A stretch of 29,447 bases of DNA from Nemertoderma westbladi (GCA_032718475.1 JAUCBJ010002397.1:1-29447), one strand, 5' to 3'. Shown: positions 1-9,919, numbered from the stretch's first letter. Translations and numbers: made by a program. The notes: generated by a model from the letters alone, not told the origin.

Positions 1-404
1 AATAACTGAGTTTTTACTGTCAGTTGTTGTAATCAAAGAACATAATAATAGCACAGGTTCAGAATATAATAGCACGGTAATTACGACGGTTAAAGACTGT
101 TCCGGTGCGGTCTCAAAACTGTATAGAAACCAACTGAATCAGAATCAATAAGTGCAACGGTTATATTATTATTAACACATATTAAATCAGCTCTACTCTA
201 CTGAGTGGCCTGTCCAATAGATGCGCTCTAATCACTTCCAATATGTTTTCCCCACCCATCATTGGCTTAACCTGATTAATTGTCACCTCACCACTCCCTG
301 TTGCCACTATCCCCACGTGCTAGCTTTGCTAGCCCCTTTGTCCTTCTGAGATGGTTTGACCTCTCAACTTTCTTTGCGGCTGGCGATGTGTATCGCCTAA
401 TTTG
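1..404. other. AT-rich leader, no gene recognised
   Basis: No coding region, RNA gene or repeat that I can name. A 77-codon open frame starting at 280 has no recognisable domain and runs into the hairpin at 411-439, so I do not call it. Confidence 0.5.
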
Positions 405-410
405 GTTATT

Positions 411-439
411 AGGTGACATTATTATTGGTAATGTCACCT
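411..439. repeat. Perfect 11-bp stem hairpin
   Basis: AGGTGACATTA at 411-421 is followed after a 7-nt loop by its exact reverse complement TAATGTCACCT at 429-439. The structure is seen directly. It could be the centre of a decayed palindromic element or a small foldback. No function is implied. Confidence 0.7.
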
Positions 440-504
440 TCCCAACTATAATGTGTAAAATGCCACTAAGCCCATTTTCGGTGGGTAGTGCAGGGAATAT
501 TTTG

Positions 505-885
505 TTTGAATAGTTTGAAATTTCTAATAAATTAATTTATATGAATTCCATCTAATAGCAAACACCAAAAATCCGGTGTAAATCAAAAATAGAGATGTTA
601 CAAGTCATTTTTCATGGAATGGAATTTTCATGGCACGTAATGTAAATTCCAAAAAAAAAAGGTGCCAAAACTAGGTATGAAAAATGGTGCTATAACTCGA
701 AAACTTCTCAAAATTTTTGAAAAGCATTTTCACTATTAAGAAGGCAATATAATTTTAGGAAAGGTCCTAAAATTTCAGGTTAGCAACGGCGTTTGTTTCA
801 GAATTATTACAAAAAAACCATGGGGGTCATATTAACCCCCCCCCCCCCCCCCCCCCCGGGGGGGTTAATAAGGGTTAAAAATAAC
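505..885 (+). repeat. Dispersed repeat, copy 1, with internal C22-G7 tract
   Basis: This stretch aligns along its length with 24060-24412. Shared blocks in the same order include CCGGTGTAAATCAAAAATAG, GGTGCTATAACTCGA, GCGTTTGTTTCAGAATTAT and AAAAAAACCA. Both copies carry 22 consecutive C residues (836-857 here), followed here by seven G, then a related GGTTAATAAGGGTT block. The left edge is uncertain. The sequence is noncoding. It is an interspersed repeat of unknown class, possibly a nonautonomous element, since no terminal repeats or target duplication are obvious. Confidence 0.8.
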
Positions 886-1212
886 TCCTTCCAAACACAA
901 TGAACTGATGAAATTAATTAATCAAGCTTTCAGAAGTAAAATATGTGGAGGTATTTAATGGAGGTTGAGCAAACGCTTGGTACAGTGGCAACCTAACGAC
1001 CACCGTCAGCAGTGTGGCAAGACGGTAACACTATCATATCTCTAATAGCGGACCTATCGGCCTCAAGTATGTTAGCGTGAAACAGGAGGAAAGTACAATA
1101 ATAAATAAATATTCAGCTGGAGTATTGCTGTCAGGTGATATTAATTAATTAAAAATTGGAGTTGAGCTGTTTGCAACTGCAATAAATGATATAATATTAA
1201 GGTTTTGTAAAA
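886..1212. repeat. Noncoding spacer holding direct-repeat copy A (1037-1100)
   Basis: The stretch 1037-1100 (TATCTCTAATAGCGGACCTA and onwards) recurs with few changes at 1380-1445 in the same orientation, including CGGCCTCAAGTATGTTA and ACAGGAGG. The two copies flank the SINE-like unit at 1213-1325. They may be the 3' parts of two related short elements or a local duplication. The rest of the interval shows nothing. Confidence 0.6.
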
Positions 1213-1325
1213 TGAGGAGGCACGACACCGGGGATTGAACCAGCCCTATACGTAAGTTTCGGCCTATCAGGCCTCAAAAGTTGTATGTAGCGCTAACCAG
1301 TATAGCCACTTACTTGCCCCTGAAA
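1213..1325 (-). mobile_element. tRNA-derived SINE-like unit (minus strand)
   Basis: Read on the minus strand, a Pol III A-box-like sequence TGGCTATACTGG (1308-1297) is followed by a near-consensus B box GGTTCAATCCC (1241-1231), about 55 nt apart, as in tRNA-derived SINE heads. The unit does not fold into an obvious functional tRNA, so a SINE or tRNA pseudogene is more likely than a tRNA gene. Direct repeats at 1037-1100 and 1380-1445 lie on either side. The 3' end is not defined. Confidence 0.5.
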
Positions 1326-1379
1326 TTCACTCTCCCCTTAATCCACTTCTATTGAACAGGCAGTCTAAGTTGCATATCC

Positions 1380-1445
1380 TATCTCTAACAGCAGACCTAA
1401 CGGCCTCAAGTATGTTATTGTGACACAGGAGGGAAGTACAAAATT
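1380..1445 (+). repeat. Direct-repeat copy B of 1037-1100
   Basis: It shares TATCTCTAA, CAGACCTAACGGCCTCAAG (one or two changes), GTATGTTA and ACAGGAGG with copy A. Both copies end in AAGTACAA followed by AATAAATA-type sequence, which resembles a short-element tail. Confidence 0.65.
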
Positions 1446-1545
1446 GTTTTAAATAAATAAAAATAAATAGATAGAGATTAGACTCGAGAACTTAATAAAT
1501 AAAAGAATTGAGTTCAGTTGATAATGCAACTTTAGTAAATAATAT

Positions 1546-1618
1546 TCCGTGTCAACACTTCGAAATAGTCAACACTTTGAAAGGAATTTAGTGCCCAGCC
1601 CATGTCAACACTTCGAAA
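1546..1618 (-). repeat. Inverted cluster of the TTCGAAGTGTTGAC motif, three copies
   Basis: GTCAACACTTCGAA (around 1550), GTCAACACTTTGAAA (around 1568) and CATGTCAACACTTCGAAA (around 1602) are reverse complements of the motif that occurs six times at 3630-3786. Opposite orientation and the 2.0-kb separation suggest terminal or subterminal inverted repeats of one element, but the outer ends and target duplications were not found. Confidence 0.6.
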
Positions 1619-1624
1619 TAATAA

Positions 1625-2440
1625 TGAAATAGGCCTAATAATATAATAATAAAAATAATTAATAATATTAAAAACGAAAACTAAGCTTTGTATATATTTT
1701 TGTTACCATTTAATTAATCATATTGTATTTAGGATAAAATAAAAGTCAGTGAGCCAGAGGCACTATGGTAGGATATATTATACTGGGATTCCCAATGTTT
1801 GGGCGTTGACTTCATCAGCAGCGACTTACCACTGCACTGTCTCTGGTGTACTATAGACCTGTGTAGGTAGATTTTTAATTTCTCAGATTCCAATGGATAG
1901 TCTTAAAACGTGATTGGTTGATTTATCAAATGTCATAACCACTAATGACGACAATCAAACACAGAAGAAGTGTGGACTACGCAAAACCAATGTGGCTAAA
2001 GGGTTCCACAACGGACTACAAAGTACACTACACTACACAGTAGCCTAAGTCTTGAATAACAGAGTATTTTCAGCTCAACCAGAATACAGTTCAAGTCCAT
2101 GTGAAAGCACTATTACCACTAAACTCTGAAGCTGTATCTTTTCCGAAGTCTCGCCATATTCAAGAACGGGATACATGTCTACAAAAGGCTGAGATGGCCC
2201 AGTTCAACGATTTCGTGACAGTAACAAATCAGGCAGTTAGTTAGTTACCTCCAATGATTTATTTAACTATATTATTATAACCAACTTGGTAGAGGTGGGA
2301 ATTCTACCCCAGGATCTGTAATGAATAATCTACTGTAAATAATGTATCGGTAACGAAAAACTAATAAATGAATGATAGTAAAAAAGTTATTCATATATTT
2401 CGCAATATTATTCCCTATTACTAAAAATCTTAGTAATATC
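1625..2440. other. Noncoding interval, nothing recognised
   Basis: AT-rich sequence with a short ATAATA run near 1640 and a TACACTACACTACACAG run near 2030. No open frame with a known domain and no repeat shared with the rest of the window was seen. Confidence 0.5.
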
Positions 2441-2477
2441 ATATACCGAGAAGGTCATATACCTAAGAATATATATC

Positions 2478-3263
2478 GAGAAGGGCGCGTCGTCCTGGCT
2501 AAACTCTCGCCCGGTGACGATCCACAACACTCACCTGGGTAAGCAGGAGTTCCGCGACGCTCTATGCCTGCGCTATGGTTGGCAACCGAGACTTCTTCCG
2601 GCCCGGTGCGCCTGTGGGACACGATTTTCAGTAAATCACGCTATGTCGTGTCCCACAGGCGGCTATCCGTCTATTCGCCACAATGAAGTCCGCGATTTCT
2701 TCGCCACTACACTAACCGAAGTAGCGCATAACGTCGCGGTCGAACCTCATTTGCAGCCAGTCACCGGTGAGCAGTTCATCCGACATTCCACTTCCACCGA
2801 CGACCAAGCCCGCCTCGATGTGTCAGTCTGCGGTTTCTGGGGTTCCAGGTATCAGAAGATATTCCTGGATGTCTCCATCTTCAACCCCCTAGCCCCCACG
2901 AATGCTGCAATGCCTCTCGCCGACGCCCACCTCCATCACGAGGCCCGCAAGCGTAATCTTTATGACGAGCGGATTCGTGAAATTGAGTTGGCGACATTTA
3001 CGCCGCTCATATTCTCGGCGTATGGTGGCTTCTCGCCAACCACGTCTCAGTTCGTGAAGCGACTCGGAATATTACTCTCAGAGAAGCGTGAGGCACCGTA
3101 CTCAGAGTGTATTCGTTGGATCCGCCGTGAATTGAGTTTCGCACTCCTCCGCGCGGGTTTAATGTGTCTGCGGGGTGCGCGTTCTGCACGGAATCGACCG
3201 GTACGCTTCGATACTCCGATACAGATGTCCAACTCCGACACCGACACGTCGCCGTACCCATAG
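2478..3263 (+). CDS. Retroelement C-terminal region: CCHC finger plus restriction-like endonuclease pattern (5'-truncated)
   Basis: An uninterrupted frame runs from at least 2478 to the stop at 3261-3263. There is no in-frame ATG near the front, and conserved-looking sequence (EKGASSWL) precedes the first GTG at 2514, so this is the tail of a longer protein. Seen in order: EFRDALCLRYGW, a CxC...HxxxxC finger (CACG then HAMSC), RHNEVRD, EPHLQP, ARLDV, FLDVSIFNP, RKRNLYDERI and a C-terminal FTPLIFSAYGG block. Finger, RHN, Asp, D-V and K/R order matches restriction-like endonucleases of R2/NeSL-type non-LTR elements, which nick target DNA to prime reverse transcription. I recognise this block as common in marine invertebrate repeat proteins. 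It is much more GC-rich than its flanks and has no frameshift, so it is young or conserved. No reverse transcriptase remains upstream. The exact clade is uncertain. Confidence 0.65.
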   Translation, partial: EKGASSWLNSRPVTIHNTHLGKQEFRDALCLRYGWQPRLLPARCACGTRFSVNHAMSCPTGGYPSIRHNEVRDFFATTLTEVAHNVAVEPHLQPVTGEQFIRHSTSTDDQARLDVSVCGFWGSRYQKIFLDVSIFNPLAPTNAAMPLADAHLHHEARKRNLYDERIREIELATFTPLIFSAYGGFSPTTSQFVKRLGILLSEKREAPYSECIRWIRRELSFALLRAGLMCLRGARSARNRPVRFDTPIQMSNSDTDTSPYP

Positions 3264-3283
3264 GCGACTAAATACAGAAATAT

Positions 3284-3629
3284 AAAAAAAAAACCTGTCT
3301 GCATGTCCAGGTTTTGAACTGCGCATCACGACTCTATTAGGCCTAATTTTAGTAATATACTGGTATTTTCTGATTTTTATGTAGGCCTATATTGGTATTG
3401 TTTATACATGTTACCTAGGCTACGTCAGCTGGTGGTGGGACAATGTTTGTTTTTATATATTATATATATTGATATTAAAATGTGAAAATAAAATATGAAA
3501 AAAGTAAAAAAAAAAAAAAAAAAAATATCATATACTAATTCTATAACCTAACCCTAACCATATATTAGTTATTATTGTATATGTATTTTAGAATATACTA
3601 TTATACTATTTACATTAAAATTTTTCTTT
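3284..3629. other. A-tracts and AT-rich sequence downstream of the endonuclease ORF
   Basis: An A10 run at 3284-3293, 20 bp past the stop codon, could be a retroelement poly(A) tail. A second, longer A run lies near 3508-3526. TAGGCCTA occurs at 3382. No gene is seen. Confidence 0.45.
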
Positions 3630-3786
3630 TTCGAACTGTTGACATGGTCTTTCAAAGTGTTGACATGGCCTTTCGAAGTGTTGACATTGGGAAAAAATTT
3701 ACAATAAAAAGGCGCTCTTCAAATCATTATTCGGAAGTGTTGTCATGGTTTTTCCGAAGTTTTGACTATTGCGAAGTGTTGACCAT
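3630..3786 (+). repeat. Cluster of six TTCGAAGTGTTGACATGG-type motifs
   Basis: Copies begin near 3630, 3650, 3670, 3730, 3751 and 3772, spaced about 20 bp with one longer gap near 3690-3730. The consensus is TTTCGAAGTGTTGACATGG. The same motif occurs in reverse orientation at 1546-1618. A chance 74-codon frame across the cluster is not regarded as a gene. Confidence 0.7.
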
Positions 3787-3789
3787 AAA

Positions 3790-4217
3790 CCGTAAATAAT
3801 AAGTGATAGAAATAGGAGATGCAACTTAATGTGAGATGCGTTTGGTCCAGATAGAGTAGTATAATAATCATATATCTAACCGGTAGGTGTCCAGGTTGCG
3901 CATGTAAATACAGTGTATTACACATACAGTATAAAGGGATTACACAAACTTAGACTGCGTGCTCGTTAGAAGTGGAATGATTGAGCATTGAGTAAGGAAG
4001 TATCATGGGAAGGGGCTGATCTGGTGGCGTGCTTCTGATAATGGTGGCGCCATACTGCAAGGGTTGACCACTAGATATGTGACACATATTAATCCTAATA
4101 AAATAACATTTGATAAACCAAGCATAAAATTATATACTGTCAAATCATAAATTATGTCCTCATATTATTATTACAGTTTTGTCTCTTTAGATTTAATTAA
4201 AATTTCACTCAACTCCA
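3790..4217. other. Noncoding interval, nothing recognised
   Basis: No coding or RNA feature, and no similarity to other parts of the window, was seen. Confidence 0.45.
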
Positions 4218-4292
4218 ATGCCATTTCTGAGACGGCTTTAAAGGACACTGACCTTGTGGATAACTTTGTTGAAAGGTCATGGCATTCTTAAG
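4218..4292 (+). mobile_element. Non-LTR retrotransposon scrap, extreme 3' coding end
   Basis: CTGAGACGGCTTTAAAGGAC followed by ACTGACCTTG matches the C-terminal coding end seen in the 16190-16545 copy (its 16393-16425). After a short internal deletion it resumes with a CTTTGTTGA...GCATTCTTAA block equivalent to 16480-16510. It is a decayed sense-strand relic of the family described at 18288-19690. Confidence 0.6.
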
Positions 4293-5040
4293 ATATATAT
4301 ATTGTATAGTGCGACGCAGGGCAATGTCGATAGAAACATAAGTTGATCGGGCGTTGCATACGAGCTGCACATGTTGTCAACAACGTACTCGCTCATACCG
4401 TTGCATTATTGGAACAAAGAATAATAAAAGTTGATTTTTTTGGTTGGATAATTTGGACAAATACCTCTTAGCTAATCTCTGTAGTTCCAAACATTCTACA
4501 AAACATGTAATTACTATGTCATTTAGCCGTTGATTTACCTATTAGCAAGCTATGCGCAGTAGCTATATTATTACATGGATATTAAAATATGTTTACATAA
4601 TTACCAGCAAACTTAACGGATTACCACATTACCATATTATAATATTACGGCATCCTAAATTGACCATTCTAAATAAATAGCCATTACCACCCACGCCAAC
4701 ATGGGGGTTCCAAAAACACAGGCAGTGGCACTACTAGCAGGATTAACAGAGACTAAATTAATAGATTAGAGAGGCTCCAATGTCAGGACCTTTAACAACA
4801 TTTAATAGATCTTACAAAGTTTCTCTTATCTTATAAAGTTTACTGTTTATTATTACTGTTTATTATTTATTTTTTATTATTTATTATTGTTTATTATTGT
4901 TTATTATTACCGTAACATAACCTATTAATATATTATACCAGCTAATGAACTATAAATTAATAATTTGTCAAAATCAACTATATTACCGAATAGTGAATGC
5001 CTACCACTCCATTTCTTCGTGTGAAAATAAGTGTTTAAAT
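4293..5040. other. AT-rich interval with TTATT-type simple repeat
   Basis: A low-complexity run of TTATTATT, TTTATTATTG and similar words fills about 4845-4915. No gene or RNA feature was seen in the remainder. Confidence 0.55.
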
Positions 5041-5049
5041 GGGAACAGA

Positions 5050-5125
5050 CATGATTTCCGGGATCGGGACCGGGATTACCACTCTCGGGATTATGATTTT
5101 CTGGATCGGGATTGGAATTTTGAAT
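5050..5125 (+). repeat. Degenerate outlying copies of the 28-bp minisatellite core
   Basis: CGGGATCGGGACCGGGATTA (5060-5079), CTCGGGATTATGATTTTC and TGGATCGGGATTGG are diverged relatives of the array at 5650-5941, which starts about 530 bp downstream. Divergence suggests an older seed of the same repeat. Confidence 0.65.
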
Positions 5126-5640
5126 AAAACTTTCATAAAGTTTTCAGTATATATTGCTGTGTTAATAAAAAACGGGTTTTTGGCGGCAAAATTATATAAC
5201 TTTATTTCACCCTTCTGAAATATTAGTAAGATAAAATTATATTATAATGTATTTATAGTTGATTACTGGATGTTTTACTGACATTCAGTAATCCGACAAT
5301 TCGTTATAATCAATACATTTAGGGAACACTTGAATATAATAATTTATAAATTTACAAGAAGCACAAGAATTTGCACTAAAATTTGCTTATACGCACAAAA
5401 TAATAAAAATAATAAGAAGATTATGATTTAAAATAGTTAAAATAACTTTTAAAAAGTTGGTTTACTAACTTTTTTCATTGCTGAACAGTTAGAAGGGCAG
5501 CACCATCTTCCACTCCAATGTTCCTCCATCCAGTCTGGGAGGAGCGGAAACAGGCACATGTTGCGCGCAACACAGCAACAATACACTTATTTATGTTCTG
5601 GTTCAAATATACATCGGAAATTCAAGAAATTTACTTATTA
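5126..5640. other. AT-rich spacer, nothing recognised
   Basis: Sequence between the minisatellite relic and the main array. It contains only AT-rich noncoding DNA. A 173-codon frame starting at 5518 consists largely of the translated minisatellite and is not called as a gene. Confidence 0.5.
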
Positions 5641-5649
5641 TTTATGCTT

Positions 5650-5941
5650 CGGGATCCCGTTCCAATAAAGTCGGGACCGGGATCCCTGTTTTTTCGGGAT
5701 CGGGACCGGGATCCCTGTTTTTCGGGATTGGGACCGGGATCCCTGTTTTTCGGGATCGGGACCGGGATCCCTGTTTTTCGGGACCGGGACCGGGATCCCT
5801 GTTTTTCGGGATTGGGACCGGGATCCCTGTTTTTCGGGATCGGGACCGTGATCCCTGTTTTTCGGGATCGGGACCGGTATCCCTGTTTTTCGGGATCGGG
5901 ACCGGGATCCCTGTTTTTCGGGATCGGGACCGGGATCCCGT
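5650..5941. repeat. 28-bp GC-rich minisatellite array
   Basis: Eight complete 28-bp units run from 5695 to 5918, with partial units at 5671-5694 and 5919-5941. Each unit holds a CGGGATCGGGACC core, then GGGATCC, then CTGTTTTT. Variants differ by single changes (GGGATT for GGGATC, GGGACC for GGGATC, CCGTGATC, CCGGTATC). The palindrome CGGGATCCCG occurs at both edges (5650-5659 and 5932-5941). Because 28 is not divisible by three, all frames cycle, producing long open frames on both strands that are artefacts. Confidence 0.95.
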
Positions 5942-6112
5942 TTAACCACATTATATCAAAGTCAATATATCAAAATCACAAAGTTTCTCGCTACATTTAC
6001 ATTTCAATAATTTATTTTATTCTAATATTTATAACATAGGCAAGAAGAATCAATTGCAAGTGGGAAAGTGTGGGGAAGTGGACTAGAATAGAATAAAATA
6101 GTTGTTACTCAC

Positions 6113-6330
6113 ATATAGTAGCGGGTCCGTAGAGAAGGAACGCAGCCAACCAGACAGCCACTGTCCTGTAGACAGCCTGCTTCCTTGTCTGACTGACCAT
6201 GTAGTCTAGAGCCTTGGTAACCGACATGTAGCGATCGAAGCTGATGAGCATGATGCTGAGAACGCTGCTGCTGCAGACGACATAGTCGAGAACTAGCCAG
6301 AATATACAGGTAGTTCGATCCATTGGCCAC
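6113..6330 (-). CDS. Histamine H3-like amine GPCR, exon with TM3-TM4 (partial gene)
   Basis: Minus-strand exon bounded by acceptor AG (6332-6331) and donor GTGAGT (6112-6107). It encodes a W-P-M start that continues the upstream exon, the TM3 cysteine in TTCIFW, the amine-binding aspartate in WLVLDYVVC, the G-protein contact motif in LISFDRYMSV, and TM4 with AVWLAAFLLYGPA. The YGPA end of TM4 and CxxxW...LDY spacing resemble histamine H3/H4 receptors more than muscarinic receptors. The product would be a seven-helix plasma-membrane receptor. The exon starts in phase 2 and ends in phase 1. Following exons (TM5-TM7) were not found in 1-6112, so the gene is incomplete here. Confidence 0.85.
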
Positions 6331-7782
6331 CTTCAAAATAGCGGGAAGTAATAATGTAGAGGATAATGATTTGTTTTGGCAAATTATTTGATCAACTAAT
6401 TATTTTATATGTTAAATCAGAGAGATCACATCTACTACTAAAGCGGAGGATAGTAACACGTGGAAAAATGTTGTTGTCTCTATATTATTCTCCGTTTTAA
6501 ATTGTCGTGCAGGCACATTCATGATGCCAGGAAAAACCAGCTGCAAGACTTTCTAAAGCAGTGAAGTAACACTATACTTGGTTTTGCCGTTGGTTCGTTG
6601 GTGCCTGTAGTATTGTATTTAATTATGTGTATATATTTTATAAATAATTTTACTTAATGATAATTATAAAATAAAACATTAAGATTAATAAAAAAAAATA
6701 TGTAACCTGTGTTATTGACTCCTATTTATTTTGACTCTTTTTCCTCAGAATAACATTGCCTGTAAACTGTCTTTCCCTTAATTTATAATTAACCATTTGA
6801 CATTTATCACTCAGCCATACACACACGTGTTACAGTATAGTGTTTACTGATCGTTTTGCTGACCAAGTTTTAGTTAAAGGGGATAGAATAGGTCGCGTTC
6901 ATAAATGGCCATAACGAGAGACATGCAGACAGACAGTAATGCTACCCGAAGGCTATATTTTGCTCATTAAATGGTTCGCCTCCAGTCTGAAAACCATGAC
7001 AGCAATGTTTTAGTTAGCCATAATCACTACCTAGAAGGTTGCTAAATTTATTATCCTTTGATTTTATCATCCAATTATTATTTAAAGGGAGACAAACATG
7101 CTGATACATTTAAGGAATCCAGCAAACTGACACCCTGAACCTTGGTCGCCAATCATTTTTATTTAGGGCATGTGCGTCAGCAACCAGCCATTAACCATTA
7201 GTTAAAATATAATTATCTCATTAATCTGTCAGTCCTTACGTGGAGGAATTCCGACTCCTCTTCATACCAAATATATTACGTTGTTCGAATATTTACTATT
7301 TCTAAAATATTTAGGGTTTTTCCGAAGACGCGGAAATGAACCACTTGCCGAGCGAGAATTAGAGAGATAGTTTTGTTATACATCGAGGGATCGGTTATAC
7401 TCATAAGGGGAGAAAGCCATTCGTTTTTCATGTAATGTGAATTTTTTTACCACGGATTTTTGTATGTTGTGTGTGTGGCATTCTTAAAACCGAACCGCGT
7501 TAGTTGTATGTAAATCTGCAACACTGTACATGTGTAACTGACAATATTATATAGCATATAAATAAGGACAAAGTATTGTACTGTAACGGCCACAATCTTT
7601 TTAGGAAAATTACCTAATGCATTTGAAAAAAAGTGACTTTTGTTTAACATTCACTTGCATTTTTGTATTTTATTCAACGGTAAATCTATTATACCTAAAT
7701 ATTTTGTAGAAAAAAGTCTAATTCGAAAAAAGTCGGTTCTAATTATTATATATTTACTTGTGTTGTTTCTGTCTATACTTAC
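6331..7782 (-). other. Intron 2 of the amine GPCR gene
   Basis: 1,452 bp between donor GTAAGT (7782 downward) and acceptor AG at 6332-6331. The sequence is AT-rich. No nested gene, mobile element or named repeat was seen. Confidence 0.75.
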
Positions 7783-7881
7783 CAGCCCAGAAGAACATAT
7801 GGAATGTAGATTGGCATACAGATTAATCCAATGAGTAGATCAGCAACAGCTAGATTGAGTATATAGTAATTCGGTATCGTT
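7783..7881 (-). CDS. Histamine H3-like amine GPCR, exon with TM2
   Basis: A 99-bp minus-strand exon too short for simple ORF searches. It has acceptor TCTAG before 7881 and donor G|GTAAGT after 7783, phase 2 at both ends. The translation contains TIPNYYILNLAVADLLIG, with the conserved TM2 aspartate in LAVADL, then CMPIYIPYVLLG. Joined to exon 1 it restores an arginine codon (AG+A). Joined to the next exon it restores a tryptophan codon (TG+G), giving the expected LGWW...C loop before TM3. The exact phase match on both sides is strong support that the three exons are one gene. Confidence 0.9.
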
Positions 7882-8776
7882 CTAGATGAAAAATAAAATA
7901 TAACAAAATTTAGTTATGTGTCCATATAGCTATGTTCTATTACATCTCATGTTAAATTACTTTCAACCCATATAATCTTTGATCAACAATTTTAAACACT
8001 GAATAAGCCGAAGTAATACTACTTAATGCCTTTGTCTCTTTAAGAAGAAGTGTTTGATGATCGATTAGTGTGCTAATTGGGAGGTATGCCTTGGAGCTAG
8101 GGCTAGCACTATCTACTTTGCAGTAGATCCTATATCAATGCATTCCCTGTGTTGATTTTGCATTGAGATCAGAAAGAATGATTACAATTAATTATTATAC
8201 ACTGAGTGAGTGCATTTACAACAAAGGTTTGTAATAAAACCTATTGTAGATTAACTAAATAAATTAAGGCTAAAAATATTACTCTAATATTAAATCATAG
8301 TTCTTTCTATTGTAGAGTGAAGAATGTCTAATTTGAGGTTACCTTCATGAAATTCTTCAGTTTAAAGTCAAGGTAGATCCATGGAGTTATATTCACCTAC
8401 GTAGATCAACATGTTCCCAAAGGAGGCTCACTTTTTAAAGGTTCAAATTAAACAAGTTATCATTTCGAACAATAATACCGAACTTCAGTCAGTACTGACA
8501 TATTTGATATTGACGGATATATTTCAGAGTAATTATTCAAGACAAGTAAAAGTATAATTGATCAATTGGGTTTAACAATTATTGCGCATCCCATAACTGG
8601 TTCTTTTAGAACCCTGAATAATATATTGTCAAATTAATTTTGGGATGGCTGTGTGAGAGATACAGTTTGAAATCCACAGCAAAATTAAAATAAGGAATTG
8701 ATCTGAGCAAACATTGATCGGTGGTCAACCAGTTAGAACAAATCAATGAATTAATGATGAGGATGATGTAATATAT

Positions 8777-8851
8777 GAATGGATGCAGAAGGAACTGTTG
8801 AAGCCTATCGTGCAATCAACGTTCTTTCTAGATTAAAGCGTTTAGTTGTTG
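8777..8851 (+). other. Weak exon-like open segment, family unknown
   Basis: An ATG at 8779 opens a frame DAEGTVEAYRAINVLSRLKR that reaches a near-perfect donor GTAAGTAAG at 8850. The frame is helix-like and basic at its end, but no family is recognised and it lies antisense inside the receptor intron. It could be a chance donor in AT-rich DNA. Confidence 0.15.
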
Positions 8852-9908
8852 TAAGTAAGTCGTCTGTTCGAGGCGCCAATAATAAGAACGCCTTATCGGA
8901 TTCAGTCCCCAAGTTTGGCGATTTCTCGGGACTAAAACTAGCGGTAGGGGTCGTTAATCAAAATGGATGAATACCATTGGGTTAAAACTATGTTGAGATT
9001 TAATATTTAATTATGATATGAATTATTATACTATACTATAAGTATAAATGTCCGAAAAAAGTCGAATAAATTATCCGAGTTCGCTCGAGCTAGTAGTAGT
9101 AGTATAAATATAAATTATATATTTTTATATTTTAATAGGAGAGCAAACGTTTTAGGACTAAATATTCGAAATAAGGCAGGTACCTTTTTGCATACAGTTG
9201 AATATTATGAAGGCCTTCCAGATCAGAACACGATAATGTCAGATCAACCACATAATTCGGTCACACATTTTAAATATTATTTCGACAATCGGAAGCAGTT
9301 CATAATGTTGAAACAAATTTAGAAAATGACTTGGTCTTTCAAGGAGATGCCTGCTCAGAGTATGATGATGATGCTTACTTTACAAAGTTATAGATCTAAC
9401 CCTGCAAATTGATCGCCAACCCACATCTAATTACAGTTGGTGCACACTATAATTTTCATTCCATTTTTTTTCTTGATACATTGCCAAACAACAATATACT
9501 GTATGCCTGTAGGCGTGTCCTTAATGCAGGGCGATTTGTTTAATTGGCGTTGAACTTTGTGCTGCAATATGAGACACCAATTCTACTACAATTTGCCCGG
9601 GAAGACAACGGTTATGGAGATATCTAAAGAGATAATATCCAAACGCAAAATATAAAATTCCAGATATCAGCATTAGAGCACGATCCGCCTGACAGCTGAA
9701 TGGATATCTATCTACTTTACCTGGGAGCGGGAAATCTGATGCTGACAGGGAATTATACGAAAATCATTGTAATGTGCTGGGCAGGACAAACTTCCCATTA
9801 AGTTTGTTAGCAGTGCTCACGTACTGTCCCCAGGTCAATACAGTTAGTACAGGTAAGCTCAGTGTGGGTTAATCCCTTTGAAAATGGGGGTGTTGCCCTA
9901 AGTGTGTA

Positions 9909-9919
9909 CCCCCCCCCCC
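9909..9919. repeat. C11 homopolymer
   Basis: Eleven consecutive C residues after GTGTGTA. This is the shortest of four C tracts in the window (others at 836, 20317 and 24371). The flanks do not match the dispersed repeat that carries the C22 tracts. Confidence 0.85.

Noticed and set aside
280-513. 77-codon plus-strand frame
   Set aside because: No domain, overlaps a hairpin, and no homologous word elsewhere.
1231-1308. Functional tRNA gene
   Set aside because: A and B boxes are present but the spacing and flanks do not give a cloverleaf with an acceptor stem that I can pair. A SINE or tRNA relic fits better.
5518-6039. A 173-codon open frame and overlapping reverse frames of about 105 codons
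   Set aside because: They are translations of the 28-bp minisatellite, which reads open in all frames on both strands. There is no unique protein sequence beyond the array.
1-6112. TM5-TM7 exons of the amine receptor
   Set aside because: I looked on the minus strand for TM6/TM7 signatures (WxPY and NPxxY) and did not find a convincing stretch. A profile search would be needed to exclude short exons.
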